Origin: Bifidobacterium sp. B4142
GTDB taxonomy: Bacteria; Actinomycetota; Actinomycetes; Actinomycetales; Bifidobacteriaceae
Length of the DNA stretch: 64,000 nucleotides
Direction of reading: 5' to 3'
NCBI RefSeq assembly: GCF_026537325.1
Contig: NZ_JAFNMJ010000004.1
Location: 95,997-159,996, forward strand
Of the stretch, positions 9,217 to 18,780 are shown piece after piece; position 1 is the first letter of the stretch; each line of letters starts with the position of its first letter. A program made the translations under genes and the position numbers. The notes under the pieces were generated by a model. It saw only the letters and a program-made list of their open reading frames with translations, did no database searches and was not told where the DNA came from.

Positions 9217-12200
9217 GCTCCGTAGGGCGCAACTCCGCCATCATGGCCACGGGCACCGCGGCCTCCCGGGTGACCGGGCAGATCCGCACCATCCTGCTGG
9301 CAGCCGCCATAGGCACCACCGGGATCGCAGCCGACGCCTACCAGACCGGCGCCATGATCCCCCAGGTCATGTTCACCCTGATCTCGGGCGGCATCTTCAA
9401 CGCCGTCCTGGTCCCGCAGATCGTACGCACCCTCAAGGAGAGGGACGCGGCTGACCGGCTGAACAAGCTGATCACCGTCGCCATGGTTCTCCTGGCCCTG
9501 CTGACCCTGCTGCTGATGCTGGGCACCCCGGTGCTGACCACCATCTATCTGAACTCCAAATGGAACCCCGCACAGCGCGCTCTGGCCAACTCCTTCACCC
9601 TCTGGTGCATGCCCCAGGTCTTCTTCTACGGGCTCTACACGGTACTGGGTCAGATCCTGGCCGCCAAGGGCCTTTTCACCGCATACGCCTGGAGCTCGGT
9701 GGGCGCCAATCTGATCAGCTGCCTTGGCTTCCTGGTCTTCATCCTCCTGTTCGGCAACGCCCGCAGCCAGCCGGTGGGTTTCTGGGACAACGGCAAGGTG
9801 GCCCTGACCGCCGGAGCCTGGACCCTAGGAGTGGCCTTCCAGGCGCTGGTCCTCTTCATCCCCCTGATCATGAGCGGCTTCCGCTATCGACCACGCTGGG
9901 GCCTACGGGGCATCGGCCTGCGATCCATGGGCTCGGTGGCGGCCTGGAGCATGGGTGTGGTGGTCATCGACCAGCTGGCCAACGTAATCAACGCCCGCAT
10001 CAACAATGGCGCCCCTCTGGAGGGCAACCCCTTGGACATCGCCGGCAACGGCTCCTACCAAAACGCCTATACCCTCTTCATCCTGCCATACTCCCTGGTG
10101 GCCGTTTCCGTCAGCACGGCCATCTTCCCCAAGTTGTCCAAGGCGGTTTCGGACGGCCGCATTGGGGATGCCCGCGAGGATCTGAGCCAGGCCCTGCGCA
10201 ATGTCGGGCTGATGATGTTCTTTTTCACTGCGGTCATGCTGGCCATTCCTGTGCCCATCACCCGTGCCCTGCTGCCCTCCGTGGGCGTCCACGAGGCAGT
10301 CCTGATCTCGGGACCCCTGATAGGCCTGTCCCTGGGGCTGGTGCCCATGAGTGCCTTCCTGCTCATTCAGCGCACCTTCTACGCCTTCGAGGACGGAAGG
10401 CATCCCTTCATCTTCGCGGCCGTCTCCAACACCATCCAGGTGGTGTTGGTCCTGGCAGCCATCCGCCTGGCCCCTCCCCGCTATTGGGCGGCCCTGGTGG
10501 GACTCAGCCTGTCCTTGAGCAACATCCTCAGCTTCCCCATGCTGGCGGGCATGCTGCGCAGACCCTTCCAGGGATACTTGGATGGTCGGCGCATCCTTGG
10601 CACCTACGCCAAGGCTTTCCTAGCGGCGGGTCTGGCACTGGCGGCCTCCCTGACGGTCAAGACTCCACTGACCCGCCTGGTCGGCGCCTGGGTCCAGGAC
10701 CGGCAGGGCCACATGAGCTGGGTGCAGGCGCTCTTTATCTGCATGGTCATCACCCTGCTGACAGCGGCCATCTACGCCGTGACCCTGGTTGCGCTACGCA
10801 CCGAGGAATTCACCCAGCTCATGATCGACCTGGCCCGCCGTCTGGGCAGGACGGCCCGACACCCGGTCCGCAGCCTGGACGCCTTGGACGGACGGCCCTC
10901 CCGGCTGGCCGACCGCTCGGTCAGGGTGGTGCACTCCTCCTCTCCTGATTCCACCCAGCCTGGCATGGACACGGCTCTGGAGAACTTCGAAGAGACCCGC
11001 GAGCCCGGCACTGATGGAGAATCCGCGACAGCCGGGCCCCCTCCAGCCCCTCCGGCCCCGCAACCCGTTAGAATTGTGCCTAGGAACAGCACGGTCCACC
11101 ACGGCGTCGCCAACCACAGGCGACGCCCCACTTCTGATGAGAGCTCGGCAAGCATGAACGCGCATATCGGAGACACCATCCTCGGCAGATACACCTTGGT
11201 CACCCTGCTCCGCCGTGCCAACGGCTTGAGCGTCTGGCGGGCCAAGGACAAGGTGCTGGACAGGGACTGCCAGCTCTTTATCGCCGGCGATTCGACCTGC
11301 ACGGATCTGATCAACGTCAACGCCTCCGGCCTGGCGCTGAGCAAGGACCGCCGATTCACTCCGGTCTACCAGCTGCACACCAGGGATGGGGTCTCCCTGA
11401 TCGTCACCGCTCCCGATGCCGGCATGTCCCTGAGGGACTACATGCACGGGCCCGCCGGCGAGACGCTGAGCAACCGGGCCATAGGCACCATCATGGGTGA
11501 GGTCACCGAGGCCATGCGTACCCTGCATGCCGCCGGCATGGTCGACTATGCAGTCTCAACCAGTACCATCAGGCTGGCGCCGGCCTCTATCACCCTGGCC
11601 GATGCCCCCATCTCGCCCATGATCGCACACCCGTCAGTCCCGAACGAGACGGGATTGGCTGACGAGGAGCATGCCATACGCGAACTGGCTGGCGTGCTCT
11701 ACGCCATGCTGACCCGCCGACCCGACCAAGACGGACGACAGCCCAGCCTACAAGAGCTTCCCAAGCACACACCCGGAGAGTTCAGGATCATCTGCATGCG
11801 CGGACTGGGACTGACTGATGATCAGGGGGCCAAGCCAGTGCCCCTGGTCACCCTGGCCGAGCTGTCGGCACTGCTCAGCCCCTGGATCCCTCCCGAGGAG
11901 CTGACCGACAGCGATCTGATCTGGCCTGAGATGGACGGCCGCGCCTCCATCGAGACCGTGGCTCTGAGACCGGTGGATCCCAAGGATGTACTGCCCCTGC
12001 CCGATGGGCTGACCTCCTCAGCCCTGCCTGCCGCACAGACTGTGACCCATCATGAGCCGCACTGGAAGACCAACCAACTGCTCTTCCCCGGCCGGAGCGA
12101 AATCGAGATGCTCAATCCCGAAGACACGGACACCGACCTCTTCTCGCTCTTCGACGAACGTCAACGGCTACGCTCCTTGAGCAGCCGCTCCCGCAAGACC

Positions 12201-13442
12201 GCGGCCATGGATGTGAGCGCACTCAGGACGACGACTGCCAGGCCCGCTGCCTTGAATGACGAGGAGTCCAAGGCAGTGACCGGGCGGATGCCGACCGTGG
12301 GAGACGATGAGCATCGGCCGCCCGAGGCCATCAGCGGCAGCGGCGTGACCGCCGACAACCCCGTGGAGCGCGGCTTCACCCAGTGGGACTTCGACAAGTC
12401 CAGCGACAAGAAAAGCCATGAGACCGGCGGTCGTCAGGCCAGGGCAGCATCCAACCGGACCGCCTCACAGACCGTCCCACAGAGTAATGGAGAATCACAT
12501 GCCCGGCGCGAGGATGACGCCGAGGCACACGACAGAACCCATGCACGCGTGGCCAGCGGCTCGACCGATCAGACATACGAAGAGCGGCAGAATGACCACT
12601 CGAATCAGGATGCCGAACGAGCGCCCCGATCCTCCAAGAAGCGCGATTTTGACGAAGAAGAGCAGCAGACCACGGTCATGGAGCCTCTGCCCCCCAGCTT
12701 CACGCCCGAAATTCACTCCATGCCAGCGCCGGTGACCTATTCGGAACTTCCGGACGATAGCCAAGACGAGGATCTGGATGACGAGACAGACATGGCCGAC
12801 ACGCGTCTATTCGGCCGTTTCACGACTCGCTCCGTAGTCATTGCCGTAGCGGCCGCAATCATCGTAGTGGCCTTGGTGTGGGCGATCTCAACCATCTCCG
12901 GCTCCCGACCCAACGTCGGCAAGGAGGAGGGCGGCTGGCCGGTCATGTCCAACGTCCCCTTCCCCGGTGGGACTGATGGGGACGAGGAGGCGAAAACTAC
13001 CAACAATGGCAAGGCCAAGGCCAACGGCAAGGCCAAGGCTGGTACCGACAAGGTCAGCCATGCTGACAAGGTGGCCAAAAAGGTTCCCAATCCGCCCAAG
13101 CCCAAGAACACCACAGCCTATCAGTCGGATCGGCAGCTCTTCCTGAACAAGCCCGCCGGCCTGCAGGGCTTCGGATGGTACATGCACCTGACCAAGCCGG
13201 AGGAAGTCTCCCGCCTGACCATCGTCATGCCACAGAGCGGCGGCCATGCCCAGATCTACGCGAACTCCACAGCGGCCCAGCCCAACCAGGGGCAGCCGCT
13301 GGCCGACTTCAGCTTCGATCCCTCGGGCACCACCCAGGTCACCCTGCGTGAGCCGGTCACGACCCAGGATCTGGTCGTCTGGGTGCCCATGGACGGCATG
13401 CCGGGCAACTCCCTACGCTTCACGTCCGTCCAGGCCTTCTAA
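9213..13442 (+). CDS. murJ: Lipid II flippase MurJ fused to a pseudokinase and extracellular domain
   Basis: A 1409-residue multidomain protein. Residues 1 to about 545 form a MurJ/MviN flippase with about 14 membrane segments, which moves lipid II across the membrane for peptidoglycan synthesis. A linker follows, and a kinase-like fold begins near residue 655 (DTILGRYTLVTLLRRA). It lacks the GxGxxG loop, the VAIK lysine, the HRD catalytic loop (VDYAVSTSTIRL instead) and DFG (LADAP instead), so it should not phosphorylate. About 300 residues of acidic, low-complexity linker lead to one membrane helix (about 1206-1228). A C-terminal extracellular beta domain (about 1290-1409) resembles the galactose-binding-like end of mycobacterial Rv3910. 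In mycobacteria the pseudokinase binds FhaA and regulates MurJ. The ATG starts inside the upstream stop codon (ATGA). Confidence 0.92.
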   Translation: MSSVGRNSAIMATGTAASRVTGQIRTILLAAAIGTTGIAADAYQTGAMIPQVMFTLISGGIFNAVLVPQIVRTLKERDAADRLNKLITVAMVLLALLTLLLMLGTPVLTTIYLNSKWNPAQRALANSFTLWCMPQVFFYGLYTVLGQILAAKGLFTAYAWSSVGANLISCLGFLVFILLFGNARSQPVGFWDNGKVALTAGAWTLGVAFQALVLFIPLIMSGFRYRPRWGLRGIGLRSMGSVAAWSMGVVVIDQLANVINARINNGAPLEGNPLDIAGNGSYQNAYTLFILPYSLVAVSVSTAIFPKLSKAVSDGRIGDAREDLSQALRNVGLMMFFFTAVMLAIPVPITRALLPSVGVHEAVLISGPLIGLSLGLVPMSAFLLIQRTFYAFEDGRHPFIFAAVSNTIQVVLVLAAIRLAPPRYWAALVGLSLSLSNILSFPMLAGMLRRPFQGYLDGRRILGTYAKAFLAAGLALAASLTVKTPLTRLVGAWVQDRQGHMSWVQALFICMVITLLTAAIYAVTLVALRTEEFTQLMIDLARRLGRTARHPVRSLDALDGRPSRLADRSVRVVHSSSPDSTQPGMDTALENFEETREPGTDGESATAGPPPAPPAPQPVRIVPRNSTVHHGVANHRRRPTSDESSASMNAHIGDTILGRYTLVTLLRRANGLSVWRAKDKVLDRDCQLFIAGDSTCTDLINVNASGLALSKDRRFTPVYQLHTRDGVSLIVTAPDAGMSLRDYMHGPAGETLSNRAIGTIMGEVTEAMRTLHAAGMVDYAVSTSTIRLAPASITLADAPISPMIAHPSVPNETGLADEEHAIRELAGVLYAMLTRRPDQDGRQPSLQELPKHTPGEFRIICMRGLGLTDDQGAKPVPLVTLAELSALLSPWIPPEELTDSDLIWPEMDGRASIETVALRPVDPKDVLPLPDGLTSSALPAAQTVTHHEPHWKTNQLLFPGRSEIEMLNPEDTDTDLFSLFDERQRLRSLSSRSRKTAAMDVSALRTTTARPAALNDEESKAVTGRMPTVGDDEHRPPEAISGSGVTADNPVERGFTQWDFDKSSDKKSHETGGRQARAASNRTASQTVPQSNGESHARREDDAEAHDRTHARVASGSTDQTYEERQNDHSNQDAERAPRSSKKRDFDEEEQQTTVMEPLPPSFTPEIHSMPAPVTYSELPDDSQDEDLDDETDMADTRLFGRFTTRSVVIAVAAAIIVVALVWAISTISGSRPNVGKEEGGWPVMSNVPFPGGTDGDEEAKTTNNGKAKANGKAKAGTDKVSHADKVAKKVPNPPKPKNTTAYQSDRQLFLNKPAGLQGFGWYMHLTKPEEVSRLTIVMPQSGGHAQIYANSTAAQPNQGQPLADFSFDPSGTTQVTLREPVTTQDLVVWVPMDGMPGNSLRFTSVQAF

Positions 13443-13682
13443 GCAGGTCCTCCACACGTCCCTGGCTGGAACACTTGGCTGTCCATTCTTGCTGCTGTCT
13501 TGCTGTTGCCGATCCTCAAAGCAGCTAGGATTGAAAGTTCCTGGAAAATGGGAAGGAATCCCAGGCGGGGTTCCGACCATGGGTGTACCGAAATGGTAAT
13601 GTGTTGGATTTTTCCTCCAACAAAGCCCTTGCAGGTAATACAGTTTCCTTAGACAACGGCGGCAGGAAGGCGGAAGTCAGTC

Positions 13683-14966
13683 ATGGCGGATGATCCCAAT
13701 ATCGCACCCAAGGTCATCAAGAACGATCCCTGGTATAGCTCCTATGCAGCACGAGCCGAGCAGATGCGCGCCTCCGAAATTCGCGCCCTCTTCGCTGTCG
13801 CCAATCGACCCGAAGTGGTCTCCCTGGCCGGCGGCATGCCCTACCTGGGCCGGATGCCTTTCGATAAACTGGCCGACCAGCTTGGCGTCATGCTACGGAG
13901 CAAGGGCCAAGTGGCCTGGCAGTATGGGTCAGCACAGGGCGATCCCCATCTGCGCGAGGACGTGCTGCCCATCATGGAGCTGGAAGGTATCAAGGACGTC
14001 CAGCCGGATGACGTGGTCATCGTCAACGGCTCCCAGTCGGGACTGGACCTGATCACAAGAATCATGTGCGATCCGGGCGATGTGGTGCTGGCTGAGGCAC
14101 CCAACTATGTGGGCGCCCTGGGCGTCTTCCAGTCCTTCCAGGTCGATGTGGTCAACGTGGCCATGGACGGAGACGGACTGATTCCCGAGGCTCTGGAAGA
14201 GACCATTCTTGAACAGCGCCGTCAAGGCAAAGCGGTCAAGTTCCTCTACACCGTGCCCAACTTCCACAATCCCGCCGGCGCCACCATGAGTGTCGAGCGG
14301 CGGCCGCGAGTCATCGAGATCGCCAGAAAGTACCATGTGCTTATTGTCGAGGACAATCCTTATGGACTACTGGCCTTCGACGGCCAGACCTATCCGGCCC
14401 TGCGCTCTTACGATTCCGAGGGCATTGTCTACCTGAGCAGCTTCTCCAAGATCATCGCCCCGGGCATGCGCGTGGCCTGGATGGTTGCGCCTCCTGGCAT
14501 CCGACAGAAGCTGGTTCTGGCCAACGAGTCAGCCATCCTTTGTCCTTCCAACATGAGCCAGATGACCATCACCACCTATCTGGACAACTTCGACTGGAAA
14601 TCGCAGATCAACGATTACCGGGGAATGTACAAGGAGCGCTGTGATGCCATGGACGAGGCTTTGAAGGAATATTTGCCCTACTGCTCATGGCTGAAGCCCA
14701 AGGGTGGCTTCTACATCTGGCTGAAGATACCCCAGGGGCTCAACGCCAAGGACATGCTGCCCAGAGCGATCACCGCCAAGGTAGCTTACGTGTCAGGCAC
14801 AGCCTTCTACGATAATGGGGAGGGCGCGGATCATATGCGCCTGTCCTTCTGCTACCCCACTCCCGATCGGATCCGGGAAGGAATACGCAGACTGTCCACA
14901 GTCATCGAGAACGAACTCGCCACCGTCCGGCTGTTCGAGCCTGACAACGACAAGAAAAGGGGCTGA
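13683..14966 (+). CDS. PLP-dependent class I/II aminotransferase
   Basis: A 427-residue fold-type I aminotransferase of the MocR/2-aminoadipate transaminase subgroup, without the GntR DNA-binding domain. Motifs seen: VSLAGGMPYLGRMP near residue 45, WQYGSAQGDPHLRE, PNFHNPAGATMS, VEDNPYG and SSFSKIIAPGMRVAW, where K256 is the likely Schiff-base lysine; RLSFCYP near the end holds the substrate-carboxylate arginine. The best guess is transamination of an amino acid such as an aromatic or branched-chain one, or 2-aminoadipate; the substrate is not determinable. AGGAAGGCGG precedes the ATG. The following D-Ala-D-Ala-ligase-like gene starts 3 bp after the stop, so the two are co-transcribed. Confidence 0.88.
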   Translation: MADDPNIAPKVIKNDPWYSSYAARAEQMRASEIRALFAVANRPEVVSLAGGMPYLGRMPFDKLADQLGVMLRSKGQVAWQYGSAQGDPHLREDVLPIMELEGIKDVQPDDVVIVNGSQSGLDLITRIMCDPGDVVLAEAPNYVGALGVFQSFQVDVVNVAMDGDGLIPEALEETILEQRRQGKAVKFLYTVPNFHNPAGATMSVERRPRVIEIARKYHVLIVEDNPYGLLAFDGQTYPALRSYDSEGIVYLSSFSKIIAPGMRVAWMVAPPGIRQKLVLANESAILCPSNMSQMTITTYLDNFDWKSQINDYRGMYKERCDAMDEALKEYLPYCSWLKPKGGFYIWLKIPQGLNAKDMLPRAITAKVAYVSGTAFYDNGEGADHMRLSFCYPTPDRIREGIRRLSTVIENELATVRLFEPDNDKKRG

Positions 14967-14969
14967 ATC

Positions 14970-16184
14970 ATGGCGGCCAAGCACAGCAAGACACCTCGGC
15001 AGCAGACCGGCGGCAAAACCGTGGCAACCGGCAAGGCCAAGACAATCGCGAGCACGAAGACGACCACGGTCGCAAGTCCGACCAGCACTGCGGCCACCAC
15101 TTCAGCCACAGGTGCCAGCGAAGTGGCCAAAAAAGCCAGGCGGACCTCACATCGCTCCATCCGTGAAGCCACACCAGTCACCATGGACGATGTCACCTCC
15201 CTGGCCAGCAAGACCACCAAACGTGCTGACAAGTCGCTTCTGGTGATCTGTGGTGGCCTCAGCCATGAGCGCGATGTCTCCATCAGCTCGGGTCATCGAG
15301 TTCAGGGATTCCTGGAGGAGGCAGGGTGGACAGTCCACGTCCACGACATGGATGGCTCGCTCCTTCCCTACCTGACCGACGAGTCGACCCGCCCTGATCT
15401 GGTCTGGCCTTTGCTGCATGGCGCCAACGGCGAGGACGGTTCCATCCGTGACGTCTTGGAAATGGCCGGATTGCCTTACATCGGATCCCGGGCCAAGGCC
15501 TCCCGGACCGCCTGGAGCAAGCCCATCGCCAAGAACGTCGTCCGCATGGCCGGCTTGCACACTCCGCATTCCGTGACGCTGCCCGAGTCCATGTTCCGCG
15601 AGCTGGGTGTCGAACCCGTTATCGATATGCTTCTAGGTTCGCTAGGACTTCCACTCTTCATCAAACCCACCATGGGTGGCTCAGCCATGGGTTGCACCAT
15701 GGTGACTGAACAGAGCCAGCTCACTCAGGCGCTGATCAATTGCTTTGCCTACGGTGATGTAGCCCTGATTGAACAGGCTGTCACGGGCGCCGAGGTCTCT
15801 GTGTCCATCCTCGAGTTTGACGGACACCCCCTGGTTCTGCCTCCGCTTGAAATCTGGACTCCCTCAGGCACCTACGACTTCGAGGCTCGCTCCACACCTG
15901 GCCCGACAGAGTTCTATGTTCCAGCCCGACTGGACGCCAAGACCACACAGGCTGTCAGCGATGCCGCACTGACCGCTCACCGGGCTCTGGGGCTCCGCGA
16001 TATTTCACGAACCGATTTCATCGTTGATGCCCAAGGTCAGCCGCAATTCCTGGAGTCCAATGTGGCACCCGGTATGACGGACACATCGCTTCTGCCACAG
16101 TCAGCCCAGGCCGCTGGCTACAATCTGCCAGAGCTATACACGGCATTGGTTCAATCAGTTTTGAATCAAAAGCGAACCGATTGA
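14970..16184 (+). CDS. D-alanine--D-alanine ligase family protein
   Basis: A 404-residue ATP-grasp enzyme. Residues 1 to about 88 are an Ala/Thr/Lys-rich, apparently disordered extension that ordinary Ddl proteins lack. The ligase core begins at LLVICGGLSHERDVSISSG, the family's GGxSxExxVS loop. It continues with LLHGANGEDGSIRDVLEMAGLPYIG, FIKPTMGGSAMGCTMV and EQAVTGAEVSVSILE. RTDFIVD and FLESNVAPGMTDTSLLPQSA hold metal and substrate residues. The family joins two D-alanines for the cell-wall stem peptide. The usual NEINTxPG is replaced by LESNVAPG, so the Asn is kept. A second Ddl elsewhere is possible; this copy may be a variant with another acceptor. It follows the aminotransferase by 3 bp. 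Confidence 0.82.
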   Translation: MAAKHSKTPRQQTGGKTVATGKAKTIASTKTTTVASPTSTAATTSATGASEVAKKARRTSHRSIREATPVTMDDVTSLASKTTKRADKSLLVICGGLSHERDVSISSGHRVQGFLEEAGWTVHVHDMDGSLLPYLTDESTRPDLVWPLLHGANGEDGSIRDVLEMAGLPYIGSRAKASRTAWSKPIAKNVVRMAGLHTPHSVTLPESMFRELGVEPVIDMLLGSLGLPLFIKPTMGGSAMGCTMVTEQSQLTQALINCFAYGDVALIEQAVTGAEVSVSILEFDGHPLVLPPLEIWTPSGTYDFEARSTPGPTEFYVPARLDAKTTQAVSDAALTAHRALGLRDISRTDFIVDAQGQPQFLESNVAPGMTDTSLLPQSAQAAGYNLPELYTALVQSVLNQKRTD

Positions 16185-16235
16185 GACCTTAAAGCCCCTC
16201 TGGTTCTGCCTATCGTTCGGCTAGCACGTACAAGG

Positions 16236-16282
16236 TCCGCCTGATGCATGATGTGCAATTTGTACAATATGCGTCAGGCGGA
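16236..16282 (+). terminator. Inverted repeat after the D-Ala-D-Ala ligase gene
   Basis: TCCGCCTGA at 16236-16244 pairs with TCAGGCGGA at 16274-16282, and TGCAT/ATGCG extends the stem with one mismatch. It lies 52 bp after the stop codon. There is no clear T-run, so termination is inferred from position and stem strength. Confidence 0.5.
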
Positions 16283-16676
16283 TCTGCAATATACGCCGAT
16301 TGTAATACAGGCACAGCAGATAGCATACAGGGCGGGCACCAGATTCTCATTAGCATTCTTTCCCAGCCATACAATGGCAGTGGTTCATTGTTCGCCACTC
16401 ATCATCGATTATTTCTCGCCTTCTATTCGATATGCCCAGCTCCCCACTTCTGATGTACTCTCCACTTCTCTTTTGCTACTCAGCCAAAGCCGATATTGAT
16501 CGAAGGGCATGTTCAGTCAGATCACGGTTTTATATTGTCAACCAAACCGATTTGCAAAATCGACGCAGACCAATGGATTGCCGATGCTGCAATGACTGGT
16601 CGTCCTCCGAGACTCAACTCACAGGAAACCGCGGTATTCGTTCACACCCTTGAATGCAATCGCGGTCGGTATCCAA

Positions 16677-16692
16677 TGTTTCACGTGAAACA
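16677..16692. promoter_or_regulatory. parS site 1
   Basis: Perfect palindrome TGTTTCACGTGAAACA, the consensus chromosomal parS bound by ParB. It is the outermost of six sites, about 13.7 kb from the presumed oriC and on the far side of trxB from parAB. Confidence 0.95.
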
Positions 16693-17308
16693 TTCTGGGG
16701 TGATCAACTTACTGCACGAACTCCAGCGAGAGCCTCAAACGGTATAACGGCCTATGACCGACAGCGAATCCTGCACCTTAAAAGTGCGAGTCGAATAAAG
16801 AAATGGTCGACTGAAAAAGAAGACGACCCTCGCAGGATTGCAATCACTACGGATGCTGCCTGATTTTGCTGAAGATGTTATACCAAGTTTTTCTATCAAA
16901 GTACGCGTAATTGCATGTAGGTTTTGCTGCTTTTATAGCGTCGAGAATCGATCCATTTCAACTATGCCAGCAAGAACTTCGAGCGAGGGTTGAGTCTTCA
17001 CCTGCAAACTATCATTCGGTCACCGGCATAGTTTTCCCGGTTCATTTGCCCCTATTTGTCCTTCCTCATCGCTGAGAACACATCTTCCGATCAGATTTCA
17101 TTTATTAAGCCATCTTGCTGACGCGGTTTGCTCCCCCCACGCACTCTAGGGCTCATAGATAAATGCCCATAGATACCCTGCAAATCAGTGGATTAATATA
17201 TCCAAGGGGATCCATCCTTGTTCAAAGGCCATACTTCATAAGATCAAACAAGCGATTAAAACCGCACCCTACTACAATTGGGCAGTCCTCGGCCTTGCTC
17301 AATATGCC

Positions 17309-17659
17309 TTACTCGTCTCTGCTGCTTTCCTCGCTCTTGTTCGATCCGCGCGAGGAACTTTCACCAAGTTCTTCCTGAGTTGAGGATGCATACCGGTCGG
17401 TAGACCTAACTGACATGTCATCATCAGCGACAAGGTTTTTATCTGTTACCGGAGAATCTGCGTCCAACTCGTCTTCATTGTCATCAGAGCTTGGAGGATT
17501 CCAAAAACGCCAGCTATGCCAGCTGTCATCCTCACTCTTATTATCTGTTTGATGACTAGGATGCTCCCGCAGCAACCGATCAACTCGGAGCATAAACCAG
17601 ATCAGCACCAGAATCGTCCCAAGATTGGTTACGATGGCCACTATCACGGTTTTCTCCAT
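17309..17659 (-). CDS. Small single-pass membrane protein, unknown
   Basis: A 116-residue predicted protein with an N-terminal membrane helix (TVIVAIVTNLGTILVLIWFM). A basic stretch (RVDRLLREH) and a long, acidic Ser/Asp/Glu-rich tail that looks disordered follow. The organisation is coherent for a small membrane protein, and the reading frame fills an otherwise empty divergent region beside trxB. The ribosome-binding site is weak (AAGCAGG about 14 bp before the ATG). I do not recognise a family. It could also be a chance frame. Confidence 0.5.
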   Translation of the reverse strand: MEKTVIVAIVTNLGTILVLIWFMLRVDRLLREHPSHQTDNKSEDDSWHSWRFWNPPSSDDNEDELDADSPVTDKNLVADDDMSVRSTDRYASSTQEELGESSSRGSNKSEESSRDE

Positions 17660-17768
17660 AGTTTAAGAATAACCTGCTTCTGTCAAAAACAGACCTACTG
17701 TGAGATAAGTAGCGCCCTTTTCGCCCACCGCGTGTGCCCCAGTCATCCTGCATGGATACAGTAACGTT

Positions 17769-18713
17769 ATGAAGCAAACTGTTCATGATGCAATTGTTAT
17801 AGGGTCCGGACCAGCAGGTTACACGGCCGCCATTTATCTTGGAAGAGCCGGATATGCTCCACTAGTGATTGCTGGAGCCCTAACGCCCGGCGGTCAGCTT
17901 ATGAACACGACAGAGGTAGAGAATTTCCCTGGATTCCCAAAAGCGGTATTGGGTCCGGATCTGATGGATCAGATGCGCGAGCAGGCCGAACATTTTGGTG
18001 CTCAGATCGAGTACGACGATGTCGTCTCAGTTGACTTGAGTGGAGATATCAAACGGATCACTACCGATGGCGGTGAAGAATACCAAACTCGAGCAGTCGT
18101 TATCACCACTGGTTCGCAATATCGAAAATTGGAGATTCCTGGAGAGCGCGAGTTTTCTGGGCGAGGTGTTTCCTACTGCGCCACATGTGACGGATTTTTC
18201 TTCAAGAATAAGCCGATTGTGGTCGTTGGCGGCGGCGACTCTGCCATGAGTGACGCAGACTTTCTAACCCGTTTCGGTTCTTCTGTCACCTTGATTCACC
18301 GTCGCCAAGGCTTCCGCGCTTCAAAAATCATGGTGGACCGAGCCAAGGCCAATGACAAGATCAACTTCCTTCTCGATTCGGTCGTCACGCAGATCAACGG
18401 TGACGGTAGCGGTGTAACCTCTTTGGATGTGCGCAACACAGCAACTGGCCAGCAGTCAAATATTCCAGCAAATGGAGTTTTCGTTGCCATCGGATTCACC
18501 CCCCAGACTGCTTTCTTTAATGGACAAGTCGACCTGGATCAGGACGGCTATATCCTGGTCAAGGGCGGTTCAACCAAGACCTCCACACCCGGAGTCTTTG
18601 CCGCTGGTGACGTAACCGACAAAGTCTATCGTCAGGCCATCTCTGCTGCTGGCATGGGTTGCCGTGCAGCCTTGGATGCCCAAGAGTATCTTACGAGTTT
18701 GGATAACCGCTAA
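17769..18713 (+). CDS. trxB: Thioredoxin reductase (NADPH)
   Basis: A 314-residue flavoprotein that reduces thioredoxin with NADPH in the cytoplasm; length is normal. FAD-binding GSGPAGYTAAIYLGRAG lies near residue 12. The redox-active pair is YCATCDG with C137 and C140. The NADPH motif is VVGGGDSAMSDADFL, and the second FAD motif is PGVFAAGDVTDKVYRQAISAAG. Many actinobacteria have trxA directly downstream; here a strong hairpin follows and no thioredoxin gene is in the window. Its codons are less GC-rich than those of murJ. There is no strong Shine-Dalgarno before the ATG. Confidence 0.96.
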   Translation: MKQTVHDAIVIGSGPAGYTAAIYLGRAGYAPLVIAGALTPGGQLMNTTEVENFPGFPKAVLGPDLMDQMREQAEHFGAQIEYDDVVSVDLSGDIKRITTDGGEEYQTRAVVITTGSQYRKLEIPGEREFSGRGVSYCATCDGFFFKNKPIVVVGGGDSAMSDADFLTRFGSSVTLIHRRQGFRASKIMVDRAKANDKINFLLDSVVTQINGDGSGVTSLDVRNTATGQQSNIPANGVFVAIGFTPQTAFFNGQVDLDQDGYILVKGGSTKTSTPGVFAAGDVTDKVYRQAISAAGMGCRAALDAQEYLTSLDNR

Positions 18714-18744
18714 GACCTGATACGCCCTGCAAACAAGAATTTAC

Positions 18745-18780
18745 GTGCCTGGCAGTTTAAGATTGCCAGGCACTTCGTTT
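18745..18780 (+). terminator. Terminator after trxB
   Basis: A perfect 10-bp stem, GTGCCTGGCA at 18745-18754 and TGCCAGGCAC at 18764-18773, has a 9-nt loop and is followed by TTCGTTT. It lies 31 bp after the trxB stop. Confidence 0.85.

Larger units (their letters stand above)
16185..17308. other. AT-richer intergenic region with one parS site
   Basis: About 1.1 kb with clearly lower GC than the genes to the left. Short open frames in it have no convincing ribosome-binding site and their products look random. Apart from the hairpin at 16236 and the parS site at 16677, I see no gene. Confidence 0.6.

Noticed and set aside
9560-10948. A 462-codon frame within murJ in another plus-strand phase
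   Set aside because: The product is Pro/Gly/His/Arg-rich nonsense, while the murJ frame has regular membrane helices throughout.
16244-16760. Short overlapping open frames in the ddl-trxB gap
   Set aside because: No ribosome-binding sites, no recognisable sequence, and one runs through the parS site.
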